Assembly: GCA_030620095.1 (NCBI GenBank)
Contig: JAUTXW010000203.1
Span: 986,001-1,050,000, forward strand
DNA: 64,000 nucleotides
From: Kuschelorhynchus macadamiae
Taxonomy: Eukaryota > Arthropoda > Insecta > Coleoptera > Curculionidae
Reading direction: 5' to 3'
The position numbers and the translations under genes were made by a program. Below are positions 1 to 11,889 of this stretch, in pieces (within the stretch, counting starts at the first letter, position 1; the number at the start of each line of letters is the position of its first letter). The notes under the pieces were generated by a model. That model was given only the letters and a program-made list of their open reading frames with translations. It had not been told where the DNA came from and did no database searches.

Positions 1-42
1 TTTGTAAAAAATAATATACAGGTTAACTTTTCAACTACTAAA

Positions 43-543
43 TTGGAAACCTCTAATGCAAGAATTGGTAGAATAATGTTTGAAATGAAAAATATACATT
101 TTGGATTGACTGCAATTTACAAAACTCCACCTATTTCACAAAGAGAGTTTTTTAATGATATACATTTATTTCTAGAAAACTCGGCAACCGCAAATATTGA
201 AATCTTTTTAGGTGAGATAAATATTAATATATTAGATATCAATGACAATAATGTAACTAATTATTTATTGGTAATGAATTTGCTTGTTTTTCAATCTTAC
301 ATAAACTCTGTGACCCGATCACTTTCACAAACTTGTTTAGATCACGTATTTGTTAGGCAAAAATTGAAGTCAGTTAATCTGCAAATAAATTCGTGCATTT
401 CAAATGAAGGTATAACAGATCACTGCCCAGTTGTGCTTCTCATAAATAAAAAAGGAACTTCTGAAATAAATCAACAGAGCACTGTGGTAAAAAATAAGCT
501 AAACATAGTAAAGTTTAAAAAATTATTACAGGAATTTGACTAG
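43..543 (+). pseudogene. NLR-1 endonuclease, C-terminal half
   Basis: This 166-residue open stretch is the rear half of an apurinic-like endonuclease domain, the enzyme that nicks target DNA for non-LTR integration. Residues 57-60 read GEIN where the family has GDFN, so the catalytic aspartate has become glutamate. Near residue 106 is a C-L-D-H-V-F segment matching the family's S-T-x-I-D-x-I block, and near residue 140 is a T-D-H segment matching the S-D-H catalytic triad. The front part with the usual N-I-R-S-L and T-E-T-W motifs is absent. A stop follows at 541, after which the linker continues in other frames. The domain is not functional as it stands. Confidence 0.75.
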
Positions 544-1039
544 TCAATTATTATAAAAGAACAAAATCCAGAAGTAGCTACAAATGCCTTTTTAAGTACC
601 TATAAGCAATTATTAGACAATGCCACTGAAAAGCATACAATAAATGTTAAAAAGCATAGAAAATTAAAAAGTTGGATTACTAATGGAATAATCACTTCAA
701 TTAAAAAAAGAGATAATATGAAAAAAAGTTTGTTAGTTAATTATAATGCTCAATTGGAAAAAGAATAGAAGGAATATCGCAATTTTTTAAATAAACTTAT
801 ACTTAAATAACAAAAATGACATTAAAGCCATCTATAAAATTATTAGGGATGCCACCTATGAGAAACACACTAATACAAACAACCATATAAACATTAATAA
901 TAACTCAAACGCACAAATATCTGATCCTTTAGAAATGGCTAATTTCTGTAATAAATATTTTTGTAATATAGGAGTTGAAATGGCCGAAGCTATTCCTCCT
1001 CCACAAACAGAGTGCTAAAGAGACATTATTTCTGCAAAC

Positions 1040-2574
1040 TCAATTTTTCTTCCATCCATTACAAAAAAAGAACTAATAAATCATATATCGTCATTAAAAA
1101 ATAATAGCTTTCCGGGACACGATGACATTCAAGTAAAAATAATTAAACAAACTCACATAGACATAATTAATCCATTATTGCACATATTTAATTTAATTTT
1201 AGAAACAGGAATTGTCCCAAATGAATTCATCGATAATAACTCCTATACATAAGTCAGGATCTGTTAATAACATTAGTAACTACAGACCAATAAGTTTAAT
1301 AAGTCATTTTGCAAAACTAATGGGAAAATGTATAAAGGAAAGACTAAGCCCTCTTTCTAAATAATAACAACATTCTATCTCCGAATCAGTTTGGATTTGT
1401 TGGGGGTTGTAGTACTTCGGATGCTATGCATAGGCTCATAACAGAGGTTGTTAATAACTTAAATAATAATAAAAAATGTTTAGCTGTATTTCTAGACTTA
1501 GCTAAGGCATTTGATACTGTACCTCACGATAAACTCCTAGATGTCTTACAGAGGTATGGTATAGGGGGAGTGGCTTTCAATCTTTTAAAGAGCTATTTAT
1601 CTGAAAGATATCAGATGGTGAAACTTAATGGGATTATAAGTGGAGGAGAAACCATCAAAATTGGCATACCACAAGGTACTGTACTCGGACCACTATTAAT
1701 TATATGCTACATTAATTCTTTATTGAATATGGATGGTATTAATGGAATAACTGTCTCCTATGCTGATAATACAGTGATTGTTTTTGCGGCAAATACATGG
1801 GAAGAAGTAAAAGATCAAACTACATATGGATTAACATTAGTTATGAATTGGCTCCAAAATTTTAAACTTACTTTAAATTTAATGAAAACACATTATATAG
1901 CATTTTCTCTTACTAAAGCAAATAGACCACCATTTAGTCATATTCATGTAAATAACCATATTATAAATGAGGTAACAAAAACTAAATATCTTGGAGTTAT
2001 TATTGATTCATTTTTTAAATGCCAACCTCACATTGATTACCTGTCAAGTAGAATTCGCAAATTGATCCATAAATTTTAACTGCTAAGGGAATTCTTCAAT
2101 AAAAAAACAATAATTGTTTATAAATCTTTTGTAGAATCACTGCTGAGATATGGAATATTAGTATGGGGTCGGCTCTACAACAACTGCTTGTACAAACTAA
2201 ATATAATACAAAAATATATTTTAAAAATAATGTATAAAAAAAATAGACTATATCCCACCAACTTACTGTTTTCCCCAGAAACATGTAATATCAGAATGCT
2301 ATACATGTCTACAATATGCTCATATATCCATAATCATGAGACATTACAACGGTTTATAAATCACAAAATTTCCACCCGGAATAAAATAAATAATAAAATC
2401 CAACTACCGGTTAGCAAGAACAATCTTAATCTAAGGTATATAAATTATATTGGACCTAAGGTTTTTAACAAGTTACCACTGGAAATTAGGAATACCAAAA
2501 AAATTAAATTTAGTGCTTTGTGTAAAATGTTTATCTTCGAAAATTATACACAATTTGAAGGGTTTTTTAACTAA
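1040..2574 (+). pseudogene. NLR-1 reverse transcriptase, frameshifted
   Basis: The reverse transcriptase is spread over several frames. The N-x-Y-R-P-I-S-L block is near 1275-1300, Q-F-G-F-V near 1385, and the longest open part (1426-2079) carries motif A (L-A-K-A-F-D-T-V), motif B (G-I-P-Q-G-T-V-L-G-P) and motif C. Motif C at about 1759-1770 reads YADN instead of YADD, which removes one catalytic aspartate. After a stop at 2077 the C-terminal part resumes through 2574. It is most similar in layout to the RTs of Jockey/CR1-type elements. Several lesions plus the active-site change make it an old pseudogene. Confidence 0.85.
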
Positions 2575-2610
2575 CTTCTGATTGGAAACATCTAAATGTT
2601 AACATGATCA

Positions 2611-2612
<2 letters not shown>

Positions 2613-2652
<40 letters not shown>

Positions 2653-2656
2653 TATT

Positions 2657-2697
<41 letters not shown>
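2613..2697. repeat. TA microsatellite with TTTA interruption
   Basis: Two TA runs separated by a short T-T-T-A stretch at about 2649-2664. It follows closely after the last codon of NLR-1 and may have grown from that element's 3' tail. Confidence 0.95.
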
Positions 2698-3328
<631 letters not shown>

Positions 3329-3330
<2 letters not shown>

Positions 3331-3985
3331 AGGTTTTGTACATATGGATACTGTTAGCGCGTTGAATAAGAAATGAAAATTTTTTCCGCTCTAACAATAA
3401 GTCACGCACATTATTAATTTTTGATTGTTAAACACCCACTTTGATGAAATCAAGATAAATATTATTATTGTGTCTAAATTATTGTGGCACACGTTTTTTT
3501 AAGTTTGATGTGTGTAAATATGATAATTTGTGATGTAGAACGTGAATAAACTGTATACTGAGTATAAATCATAAAGACTTGTGTTTTTTTATTAGATACA
3601 CTTTTACAACTAAATAGGTACATGGGCGTCGTTGCACGTTTAAAGAAGGGGCAAATAAATCACAATATAAATAACCAGTTTTTTTCTGTGATGTTGTCAC
3701 AAAATATTACAATTGCTTACTTGCTCCCATCCCAAATTTCATTTGGAACATACTTAATTAGAAACATTAAAAAACAACAAACCACTTTATAGCCGCGCGT
3801 ACTTTCGTCGTAATTAAACTAATAATCTAAGCAGCAAATATCCCATAATAAAACAGTAAATGTTGTGAAGTGGTTAATTACATTTTCTGTCACCTGTGTG
3901 CAAGAGGGCATTGTGTGGGGAACATCATATATTATTTAATTAACAGATTTACTTTCTAACATTTTTTTTTCAAAGTCCAAAAGTA
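3329..3985. other. No gene seen
   Basis: Unassigned AT-rich DNA upstream of NLR-2. It contains C-A-T-G-G-G-C-G-T-C-G-T-T at about 3620, which recurs as its reverse complement near 8310 on the far side of NLR-2. Confidence 0.5.
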
Positions 3986-4129
3986 CCAACGTCAATTCTC
4001 GTTGTCTCCTGAAATATTGTGGTTGGCATCTGTACACCAGGAGTTAAGACAGGGAGTGTCACCAGTACCGCCAGTCGACTCTTTTTTAATATTTTTAAAA
4101 TTACGTCACCTGTTTCTAACCTTCGAACA

Positions 4130-5142
4130 TCGACATTTTCGTTATTATAACATCGCAGCCTATAGCAAGTGCAACAAAGGTTCAGATTCTACCTATGAAA
4201 TTGCTAAAAGTGATCAATGTAGCATGCTGCTCTGTTGTGAATGTTCTGACCTCTCTTCTTCGGAGCACAGAGGTGTTACCATTAAAAACAGATCACCTTG
4301 AATCATCTACAAGTGCAAGGAGTGTTTATCGAATCTTAAAACCAATAGTGAGCTCTCGAAAACAGAAATTAAAGCAGCAGTTTTCAAAGCAGTAAAAGCA
4401 GAGATCAAGTAGCTGAAAAGTCTTTTAATCAAGACAGCTGAGGTTACCAATAAAAAAATTGATGATCTTACTTCCCAAGTAAATGATCAGTCAAAGCTCA
4501 CAGAAGATATGCAATCTCCTGTAGCAACTACAACCACTACGGATAATGATGATACAACTAACATCAAAGTAGATGAGCTCGAGAACTTGAGGATGGATTT
4601 GAGGAATCTGACACTTAAATATGAAATCCAACAACGTCAGCTTCTTGCCCTGAAACAAGAACTTGCTAATATACAGGAATGTCCTACTGGGTCGAACATC
4701 AATAATAATCCATTAATCCAAGCTGCAATCCAACCAAAGGCTCCTGTAGCAAGAAAACTAACCAGAAATCGTGCAATAATAGGGCAGATTACAAACACAA
4801 CTACAAACAGCAAACTGGTTGCCTCCTCAGACTTCTGATTTTGTTTCAAGACTGTCTTTGGAAATCAACAGGAATGACCTGTTGGAGTATCTTCAGAATA
4901 ACTTTGGCCATGATCAAAAATTCAACATAGAGCCGCTGGAAGTAAAATCGGGAGAATATAAAGCTTTCAAGATAAGACATATAAGACTCGAAGACAATTT
5001 GTTGAATGTCAATAACTGGCCGGAAAACATAATAATCAAAAAATTTACTCTTTTTCGTCCCCAGTCATCCAGAATTAACAACAGTCAATCCAGAAGTTTC
5101 AGCCAAGGTTCCTCCCAAAGAAGAAAGCAAACGAAAGATTAG
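4130..5142 (+). pseudogene. NLR-2 ORF1: PHD-like finger, coiled coil, C-terminal domain
   Basis: Pieced over three frames, this encodes an ORF1 protein, the RNA-binding partner of the element's ORF2 enzyme. The front has C-x2-C style pairs (S-K-C-N-K, D-Q-C, C-C-E-C and, after a stop near 4300, Y-K-C-K-E-C) spaced like a PHD finger. Next comes a Leu- and Lys-rich heptad stretch (about 4560-4680, a likely coiled coil). A frameshift near 4830 leads to a C-terminal domain at 4840-5070 with Y-K-A-F-K and N-N-W-P-E-N-I-I-I-K. The same three-part layout is intact in NLR-9 and NLR-10. Family membership is inferred from layout and short motifs. Confidence 0.7.
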
Positions 5143-5892
5143 AATTGTTAACATAAATGCCAGAAGTCTTCGCCTAAAATCCTCAGAACTTGAATTTTTC
5201 CTTCATATGGAAAATTATCCCGAGATGATATGTATAACTGAAAGATGGTTTTCAACAGAAGAATGTCAGTCTTTCAAACTCAACAATTATGAAGTGGCTG
5301 CAAGCTTCTGCAGACAAAATTCTCACGCAAGTGGTATTGCTCAAAGATCTGCCAATAACTGAAAACGTATTTGAAGTTGCAATGACGATGATTGACATTC
5401 CTAGCGATAATGCTCGTCATTTTATCATATCCAGTATTTATAATCCCCCAGGAGCAAATTTTAACTTGTTTTGTGAATGTTTCGAACAATTGTTAGTACT
5501 TTTATGTTCACGTGATGTACCTATTTTTATATGTGGAGATTTTAACCTTGACTTTTTAACTCGATCAAGATGTCTTTGGTTCTTATGGTCTTCAACGGGC
5601 TTTTGAAACCTCATCAAGAGTACAATGCCAGTCAAGCATACTGGTAGACAATATATTCACCAATGCACCTAATTTGCAGACCAAAACCATTGATGTAGCT
5701 TTTTCAGATCACAGAGCTCAGATTCTTCACATAAATTTGCTTACCGATCAAAAATACTTAACTAATTACAGGTCCTTCTCAGGAGAAAATAGAAATTTCT
5801 TTAACTATTTACTATCAAAAGAACTGGATGCCTACAATGCAAGAACTTGGTGTGGAGCACCAATTCCCATACTTCTTCTCAACCTTTTATGA
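5143..5892 (+). pseudogene. NLR-2 endonuclease
   Basis: Endonuclease domain broken into frames. The opening block I-V-N-I-N-A-R-S-L is at about 5143-5172, followed by I-C-I-T-E-R-W (family T-E-T-W, catalytic Glu kept). A one-frame change near 5290 leads to the stretch with S-S-I-Y-N-P-P-G and then C-G-D-F-N-L-D (5530-5550), the metal-binding GDFN motif intact. A further frame change near 5600 precedes the F-S-D-H-R-A block at about 5700, the catalytic S-D-H. So the catalytic motifs survive but the reading frame does not. Confidence 0.75.
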
Positions 5893-6183
5893 GTTATTCA
5901 ATATGGCTTTTCCCTATGTCACTAAAACTGTTGCCAAACTCAGGAAGAAAAATAATGAATAGATAACACCGGAACTCGTCAATGAGAGATCAAGCAAAAG
6001 GTTACCTTACTCGTGCAGATGCATATAAGCAAGGATTGAAAATCCATAAAGCAAAAATTGCAATTGCGAAGAGGAACTACAACTCTATTAAACTTCTCTC
6101 ATCAAACAACATTAGCAAAACGGCATGGGATATTATCAAATCTCACAGCTCTATAAACCCACTAAAAATCTATATCTGATTCA

Positions 6184-7758
6184 ATGACATTGGATGGGAC
6201 TGAAGTGGTTGGGCAACACGTCAGTAAAAACTATCCATCGATATTTCTGATGCCACTAACTGAAAGTGAAGTGCTCAACATTGTAAAGATGATTACAAAG
6301 AAGAAGTCATGTGGTGGGGATGAAGTGCCACGTAATCTTCTTTCTGAATGTGATGATAAATACTTCCTTTGAATGTGGCTACTTTCCAGAGGAACTCAAA
6401 AAGGCAATTTTGGTACCCATACATAAAAAAGGATGTACAAAAGACATCAGTAACTACAGGCCCATTTCACTTTTGTCTGTTTTTTCCAAAATCATGGAGG
6501 ATGGGCATTTCAGACCAAATTGTTGCATTTCCTCTCGACTCTGAGACAGTTTGGTTTTGTGGCTGGTAGATCTACAGTGGATGCCATTTTGTCATTTTAT
6601 TTCAAAATTCTAGATAACTTCAATTGAAAATTGAAATCAGTTGGAATATTTTTCGACTTTACTAAAGCATTTGACACTATTAGCCACGAAATTCTACTAA
6701 ACAAGCTCTATACCTGGGGAATCAGAGGACCCGCTCACACATGGATTCCACTCTACTTATCAGGAAGGACTCAGGCTCTAAAATTGAAGAGAGAAAACAA
6801 GACCTCAGTATCAGATTGGGTAGATATCAAGAGTGGGGTGCCACATGGTAGCATCTTGGGACCAGTTCTTTTCCTCCTATTTATCAACAATCTGCCATAA
6901 TTTGTCAATGACTACTGTATCACACTATTTGCAGATGACACATCAGCTATAGTAGGTGCTGATGATTACGAATCTCTCTGCACAAAGGCAAATAAATCTG
7001 TACATGACATTACAAGATGGTGTGAGAGTAATGGTCGGCATTTGAACAGCCTAAAAACTAACTTCTTAGTCTTTACTCCTGTGAGAGTGATACTAGATAG
7101 AAGTCTATTGATTAAGAACAACACATCATTGAGACAACATGAATTTGTAAAGTTCCTGGGTGTTACAATAGACAAACACCTCTCTTGGAGCCACCATATT
7201 GATGACATCTGCAGGAAGTTGTCATCCAAGAACTACTCTGTTCTTCAACTGAGAGACTATGTAAATAAGGACACGCTGAAAACCTATTACTATTCCTCAA
7301 TAAACTCTTTAATTACATATGGACTGCTTGTATGGAGAAAGTCAAAGCACATTGAAAAAGTTTTAGTCCTACAGAAGAGTATTATCAGGACAATGTTCAA
7401 ACTGCCTTTTCATTCCTCCTATCGTCAAACCTTCAAAGAAGAAAGTATCCAAACAGTGATTGGACTTTATATCATCCAATGTGCTTCTTACATTCATAAG
7501 AACAGAGACAAATACATCAGATGTAGCGACGTCAACTATTACAGAACACGCAGCTCTGAAAACATGTATATTACTAGTGCAAGAATATGCCAAGTCCAGG
7601 ATGGTCCAGAGATGGATGCATTAAGGATTTTCAACAAACTGCCAAATGATTTAAAAACCACCCAATTGCATAAGCTCTTTGTAAAAAAAAAATTGAGATT
7701 TAGACTTCCTGAAACTACATTCTATTTGCTACATGAGCTTTTTGGAACAAATTATTGA
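6184..7758 (+). pseudogene. NLR-2 reverse transcriptase and C-terminal region
   Basis: RT motifs run in order over several frames. They are L-V-P-I-H-K-K-G and N-Y-R-P-I-S-L (6405-6475), motif A F-T-K-A-F-D-T-I (about 6655-6680), motif B G-V-P-H-G-S-I-L-G-P (6836-6865, His replacing the usual Gln) and motif C F-A-D-D-T-S (about 6928-6945) just after a stop at 6898. The last 238 codons (7042-7758) are open and carry the K-F-L-G-V-T-I-D thumb segment and the conserved C-terminal tail. Its RT core still has both catalytic aspartates, but the stops and frameshifts make the copy non-coding overall. Confidence 0.85.
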
Positions 7759-7847
7759 TATGTTTGTACTGTACTCTACTGTTTTTTTTACTATTTTGTT
7801 CTACTTAAATTGACAATTTCAATACATCGTAAATTATGTCTATGGAA

Positions 7848-7851
<4 letters not shown>

Positions 7852-7894
<43 letters not shown>
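7852..7894. repeat. TA microsatellite at NLR-2 3' end
   Basis: A TA run of about 43 bases followed by three G-A-T-T units. Its position just past the NLR-2 stop suggests it marks the element's 3' end. Confidence 0.9.
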
Positions 7895-7896
<2 letters not shown>

Positions 7897-8708
7897 ATTG
7901 ATTGATTAATTTTAAATGCTTTATAATTACTACACTTAGTGTATGCAAGTTAAGATCAAGGTTTTCGTTCTAATATCTTGAACTCTATTTATTAGACTAG
8001 GTTTAGATTTAGTCTTAGTTGCTTTTTTAAAAAGGATTTTTTAACTTGAGACAATAAAGCTATTTTCAAATAAAACTTTCACTCGTGTTACAATCATATG
8101 GTTCTATACTAGCTTTATTTCACCTTAAGCTAAATATAGTGTCCTGCAATTGGGCTTACAACACTAACTTAAAACTAAATTTCTAATAAGTGAACTAAAC
8201 TAACAGTAAAGCCTTACTATACTGCAGCTTAATTTACGTCTTTCTTCCAGCGGGGCCTGACCTGGGGGATCTTTGCTATGCTCTGTAAAAGTTGCACCCT
8301 AAACCCCTGAACGACGCCCATGGGTATAAATGTACTGCTCTAGTTTTCAAAATAACCATTTTCAGAATTAAGTAAATAATATAAAAAAAAGCGTTATGAC
8401 TAAAAAATTTAAAAGTATTTAGGTACACATTTAAAAGTTATAGTTGTAATGTTCTTAATGAAATTCGAACATTTTGTATGCTGTAAAGCTAGGCTACTAT
8501 ATGACGTGAAAATACGTTTTTTTTTGTATTTGCATATTAGTAAGTGTTGTTATAAAAACATGTTTTCTATGGTAAACTGATGTTTCTATTAGCTTAGTAG
8601 AACATTAGTAAGATTATTAAATCACCTGTGAAAGCTTGCAAATCAAAACAAAAAAATGTTAAAACCTCCAAAATTAGGTGGAAAAAGTATACATACTGCC
8701 AAAATTGG
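7895..8708 (-). other. Ntf-2 3' flank with possible poly(A) signal
   Basis: Lies downstream of the Ntf-2 stop on the minus strand and should hold its 3' UTR. A minus-strand AATAAA lies at about 8115-8120, roughly 590 bases past the stop, and is a candidate poly(A) signal. No other coding sequence is seen. The transcript end is an inference. Confidence 0.4.
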
Positions 8709-8822
8709 TTAAATTGTGTCATGTAGAACCAATCGGAAAATATCATGTTGCACGAAGAAGCTCCCCTCAATTGGTTTTAACACAAACGTTTGCACATATG
8801 CATGGGGCAAGTCTTCATCAGT
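8709..8822 (-). CDS. Ntf-2: Ntf-2 exon 4 (last coding exon)
   Basis: Encodes the last 37 residues of nuclear transport factor 2, the small homodimeric carrier that brings RanGDP back into the nucleus and binds FG nucleoporins. The stretch T-D-E-D-L-P-H-A followed by Y-V-Q-T-F-V-L-K-P and F-F-V-Q-H-D-I-F-R-L matches the family's conserved C-terminal beta strands, including the H-D-I-F-R-L signature. The exon is preceded by a T-T-T-A-C-T-C-A-G acceptor and ends in TAA at 8709-8711. Its phase-0 start joins exon 3 exactly after G-R-L-Q. It was too short to stand out as an ORF and was found by reading for the family motif. With exons 1-3 it completes a 130-residue protein, the family's normal length. 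Confidence 0.93.
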   Translation of the reverse strand, partial: TDEDLPHAYVQTFVLKPIEGSFFVQHDIFRLVLHDTI

Positions 8823-9289
8823 CTGAGTAAACAAGACATAATTACATTCATTTTTTACTTGTAAAGTAAAGTCATTTGAAAATAATTGAGTAGAAAAAAG
8901 TTAAGGAAAAGTATTTCGTAGGTTAAACCACAATTTTTTCCTTAACTATTTTCCTTTGAGGATATATGCAGAATACTAAGTACCACCTTCTTTTACCCCT
9001 TAAAACACCACACTGCACAAATTTAGAATCCATTTCAAGATATTCTTAGGACATCAAAATAAAACACTCCACAATAATTCAGCATGGTTGAATTTTTTTC
9101 GAAGTTAAAAGTCTAATTTTATTGAATTATAAAAAATCAAATCAATCATAAGTCTTTGTGTTCTTATCTACATTTATTTTGTATTCATCCTAAGTAATAT
9201 TAAATATGGAGATATGAATGCTTCATTATGCCAGTTGAAATAAATGTATTTTGCAACCTAGTAGCATTTGAAAAATTTGACATATTTAC
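8823..9289 (-). other. Ntf-2 intron 3
   Basis: A 467-base intron bounded by a G-T-A-A-A-T donor and C-A-G acceptor on the minus strand. No inserted element is recognised in it. Confidence 0.85.
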
Positions 9290-9388
9290 CTGTAATCTCC
9301 CTAAAACATTAATTAAAACACCACCATCGAACATTGGTTGAGAGTCTACAGCAGTAATTATCCTATTTATTTTTTGAAATGTTAAACT
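9290..9388 (-). CDS. Ntf-2: Ntf-2 exon 3
   Basis: Encodes 33 residues from the middle of nuclear transport factor 2. It begins S-L-T-F-Q-K-I after a pyrimidine-rich stretch and C-A-G acceptor, and continues through V-D-S-Q-P and F-D-G-G-V-L-I-N-V-L-G-R-L-Q, the most conserved block of the family, which forms part of the Ran-binding face and cavity. It ends at a G-T-A-A-A-T donor. The exon is 99 bases, phase 0 at both ends, and joins exon 2 after M-E-K-L-N and exon 4 before T-D-E-D without disturbing the frame. There are no stops, so the gene looks functional. Confidence 0.95.
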
Positions 9389-10455
9389 CTGAAAAGAAAA
9401 AAAAATTAAAAACAATAAGGAAAACGTAAAACTCCCTTATAAATTAGAGGCATATGAGCGAGAAGAAGACACATTAATAACGTATTAAAAAGCAACAAAC
9501 TATTCAATCTGCTGTAGCATAAACTCAGCATATCACTGCACATATTATAAATGTAACAGGTAAAACCTAGCGTCGGTTCCGGGATTTCATAAACGAAAAA
9601 TTATAGAATCTACTGACATACAAAAAAATTTTAATAGATAGATGTCATGAAGTAAAAACCCCTGAAGATGTCTCGCGCAACCGAAGATGAAACGTCCAAT
9701 AGCAATTCCAATCTGACACGCCTAATCTCAAGAACCATAACCTCCTAACTGACCAAAGCCGTAAAAGTTTTTTTTATGTTAAACAGTGTATACATAAAAA
9801 AGCCCCCTCCCCTTCTTTTGGTTTCTTCTCTGTCAAGAGGCTGTTTATCTTAATAATTATTTACTTTGAATATATTCCTAACATCACAAATTATTCTGAA
9901 AAATCTAAAATAGATATTGCCGAAAACTGAATTTTATATCTAATTTTTATTTTTGAACAAAAACTTACAAGGATAAAAATGTTTAGTTTTATTTATTGAT
10001 AAACTATACTTTGCTAGGTAAATTTTATTTTACTGATAGTAAATTCCTAATGTCGTTGAAGAGTATGTTTATATTATCCTCAAATTGATATAAAACTAAA
10101 ACGTATAGTTTTTATAAATCTATTTAGGAATGTAAGTAACAGTTTAGCTGTTTAACGTATAATGTTTTAGTTTAGCGTTTCTTAACCTTAACAAAAAATA
10201 AATAAGATAATGAAAATTTCAATATTCAATAATTTGATGACATTTTGTGAACATTGTTATTTAAAACAGTCACATGCTTGATGGTGTGCACTGGTTTTTC
10301 TTTTGCACAAACTATATATTACTATAAAAGCAAATAAGCCTGTCTTCGGCAGGCGGTGCGACTTGCGACTTCATACAGCGCATTCACAGAATTAAATTGT
10401 TTTTGTGAAGACATCCCATTTAACAAATGAAAGGATTAACATGTTAGGTACTTAC
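9389..10455 (-). other. Ntf-2 intron 2
   Basis: A 1067-base intron with standard splice ends. At 9660-9700 the plus strand has C-T-G-A-A-G-A-T-G then G-A-A-A-C-G-T-C, resembling the 3' untranslated motif often seen in Penelope-like elements. It could be a small remnant of one. Otherwise nothing is recognised. Confidence 0.6.
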
Positions 10456-10527
10456 ATTTAATTTTTCCATAATTTTTGGTGCTCCTTGTATTTGAACTCC
10501 CTCAAATGTCATAAAAGACAATTCAAC
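10456..10527 (-). CDS. Ntf-2: Ntf-2 exon 2
   Basis: Encodes 24 residues of nuclear transport factor 2: V-E-L, then S-F-M-T-F-E-G and Q-G-A-P-K-I-M-E-K-L-N. The S-F-M-T-F-E-G and Q-G-A-P-K-I blocks are hallmarks of the NTF2 family. Flanked by a T-T-T-G-C-A-G acceptor and a perfect G-T-A-A-G-T donor, 72 bases, phase 0 at both ends. It is separated from exon 1 by about 37.6 kb of intron packed with retrotransposons, yet the splice phases agree and the joined protein has no gap relative to the family, which argues that the gene is still used. Confidence 0.95.
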
Positions 10528-11889
10528 CTGCAAATTATTAATTATTTAAAAAGGTAAAACAAAATAAATATGTTTAATTTAACAAAAATTAATACATTAA
10601 CTTTACTCAGAACTTTCCTCTTGATTAAACCTTAATTTCAACAAGAAAAGAGAACAACACTATTTATGTATGGGGTGAGCATACACAAGAAAACATTAAA
10701 ATTGAAAGTTCCAAGTTTATAGTTTGTCATGTACCATCAGGATTTTTTATCAGATTAAACTAAAAAGCATGACAAAGCACCCATACAAGCATACCAACAT
10801 CACTATTTTTAAATTGGGCAACCTGCATTTAGAAAAAAATGATTTGATTTTCCTGAGACCTATATAATACTGCGTTTAGGTTTTGATAAGCCATTTTGGA
10901 ATTATTTTTCATAAAATTTTTTAAAAATACCTATAAAGATAACAATATAACATGCCCTTTTGGTTAAGTTATTTAATGCAGGAACAGTTTGAGACAGAAA
11001 ACATCTCAAACTATATAAATTGTCACAAGAATGAAAAGAATACGAGTAAGTATAGAAATGCCGCATTACATGGAAACGGCCTGTTTTTGACAATAATCCA
11101 CCTCAGGGTTAATTTTATTTATGTATTTACTTAGATACAATAAACCATGTCTAATTTGTTTAAAGAAATGCAAGCCTCATATATCTTGTATTATACTTTT
11201 TAACTTTTTGATATGAATACAAATGAATGCCGATTATGTAACAAAATATATGCCTCTGTAAGCCTATATCGGCAAAATATTTTGGCTCTGACAGTGTCAA
11301 ACTTTACATTTATTACAGAGGCCTTACTACAAAATCAGAGCAATAGTTTTCAATTATTATGATCAAATAATCTCAATTATTAGATATGTAATAATAATTA
11401 AAAATACACGAAACATTAATTTAAAACCGCCTATAGATATAAAGTTATTTTTAGAAGTTAATTTTTAAGCTTATGTCGTAGAGTAGGGCGATTCGAAATA
11501 GCGTGCGGACACAGGTAGAACGGTTGTATTCGAAGCTGAGGGAGGTAATAAAACATGCCCCATATTGATATATAAAACTGCGCGCCAAAGCATCCATTCT
11601 TAAGTTTACGGGATCTCTGCATAATTATGCTTTAGTAAATTTCCACACCTAATTTTCCATAATTAACAGGCTTTTTGGTTAGCCAAGGTTAAGTATGTTA
11701 GGTTAGGTTTTTTTTACCGTAGTACTGTAGCTAGATATAGTATAGGATTTTTGTAATATAGGGTAATAAAGAATTTCTGTATAAAAAATTGGATTGAAAA
11801 GCCATTTAGAGTCTCATGCACTCTTCACAGTTCTCTTTGATAAATTTCAGAAAAAAAAACAAGTTTAGCAAAAAGATACTTAGAGATTT
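10528..11889. other. Intronic DNA without recognised feature
   Basis: AT-rich intron sequence with no family motif in any frame. G-G-T-T-A-G-G-T-T is at about 11700. Confidence 0.6.

Larger units (their letters stand above)
1..2580 (+). mobile_element. NLR-1: degraded non-LTR retrotransposon, cut by the window edge
   Basis: A plus-strand non-LTR element with an endonuclease remnant, a broken reverse transcriptase and a C-terminal tail in the usual order. It lacks ORF1 and the front of the endonuclease, either because the window starts here or because the copy is 5'-truncated. Stops and frameshifts divide the reading frame at about 540, 770, 1015, 1360 and 2080, so it is dead. A TA microsatellite follows the stop at 2574 within 40 bases and may be the expanded tail. 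It lies beyond the 3' end of Ntf-2 on the opposite strand. The exact clade (Jockey, CR1 or a relative) is not decided. Confidence 0.85.
3986..7894 (+). mobile_element. NLR-2: near full-length but decayed non-LTR retrotransposon
   Basis: A plus-strand element with ORF1, endonuclease, reverse transcriptase and C-terminal region in order, ending with a TA tract at 7852-7894. ORF1 and ORF2 are each broken by several stops and frameshifts, for example near 4300, 4830, 5605, 5890, 6180, 6370, 6625 and 6900. Because ORF1 is present it was probably inserted as an almost full-length copy. It lies downstream of the Ntf-2 stop codon and on the opposite strand. Its 5' limit is not sharp; I placed it near the start of ORF1-like sequence. 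Confidence 0.85.
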
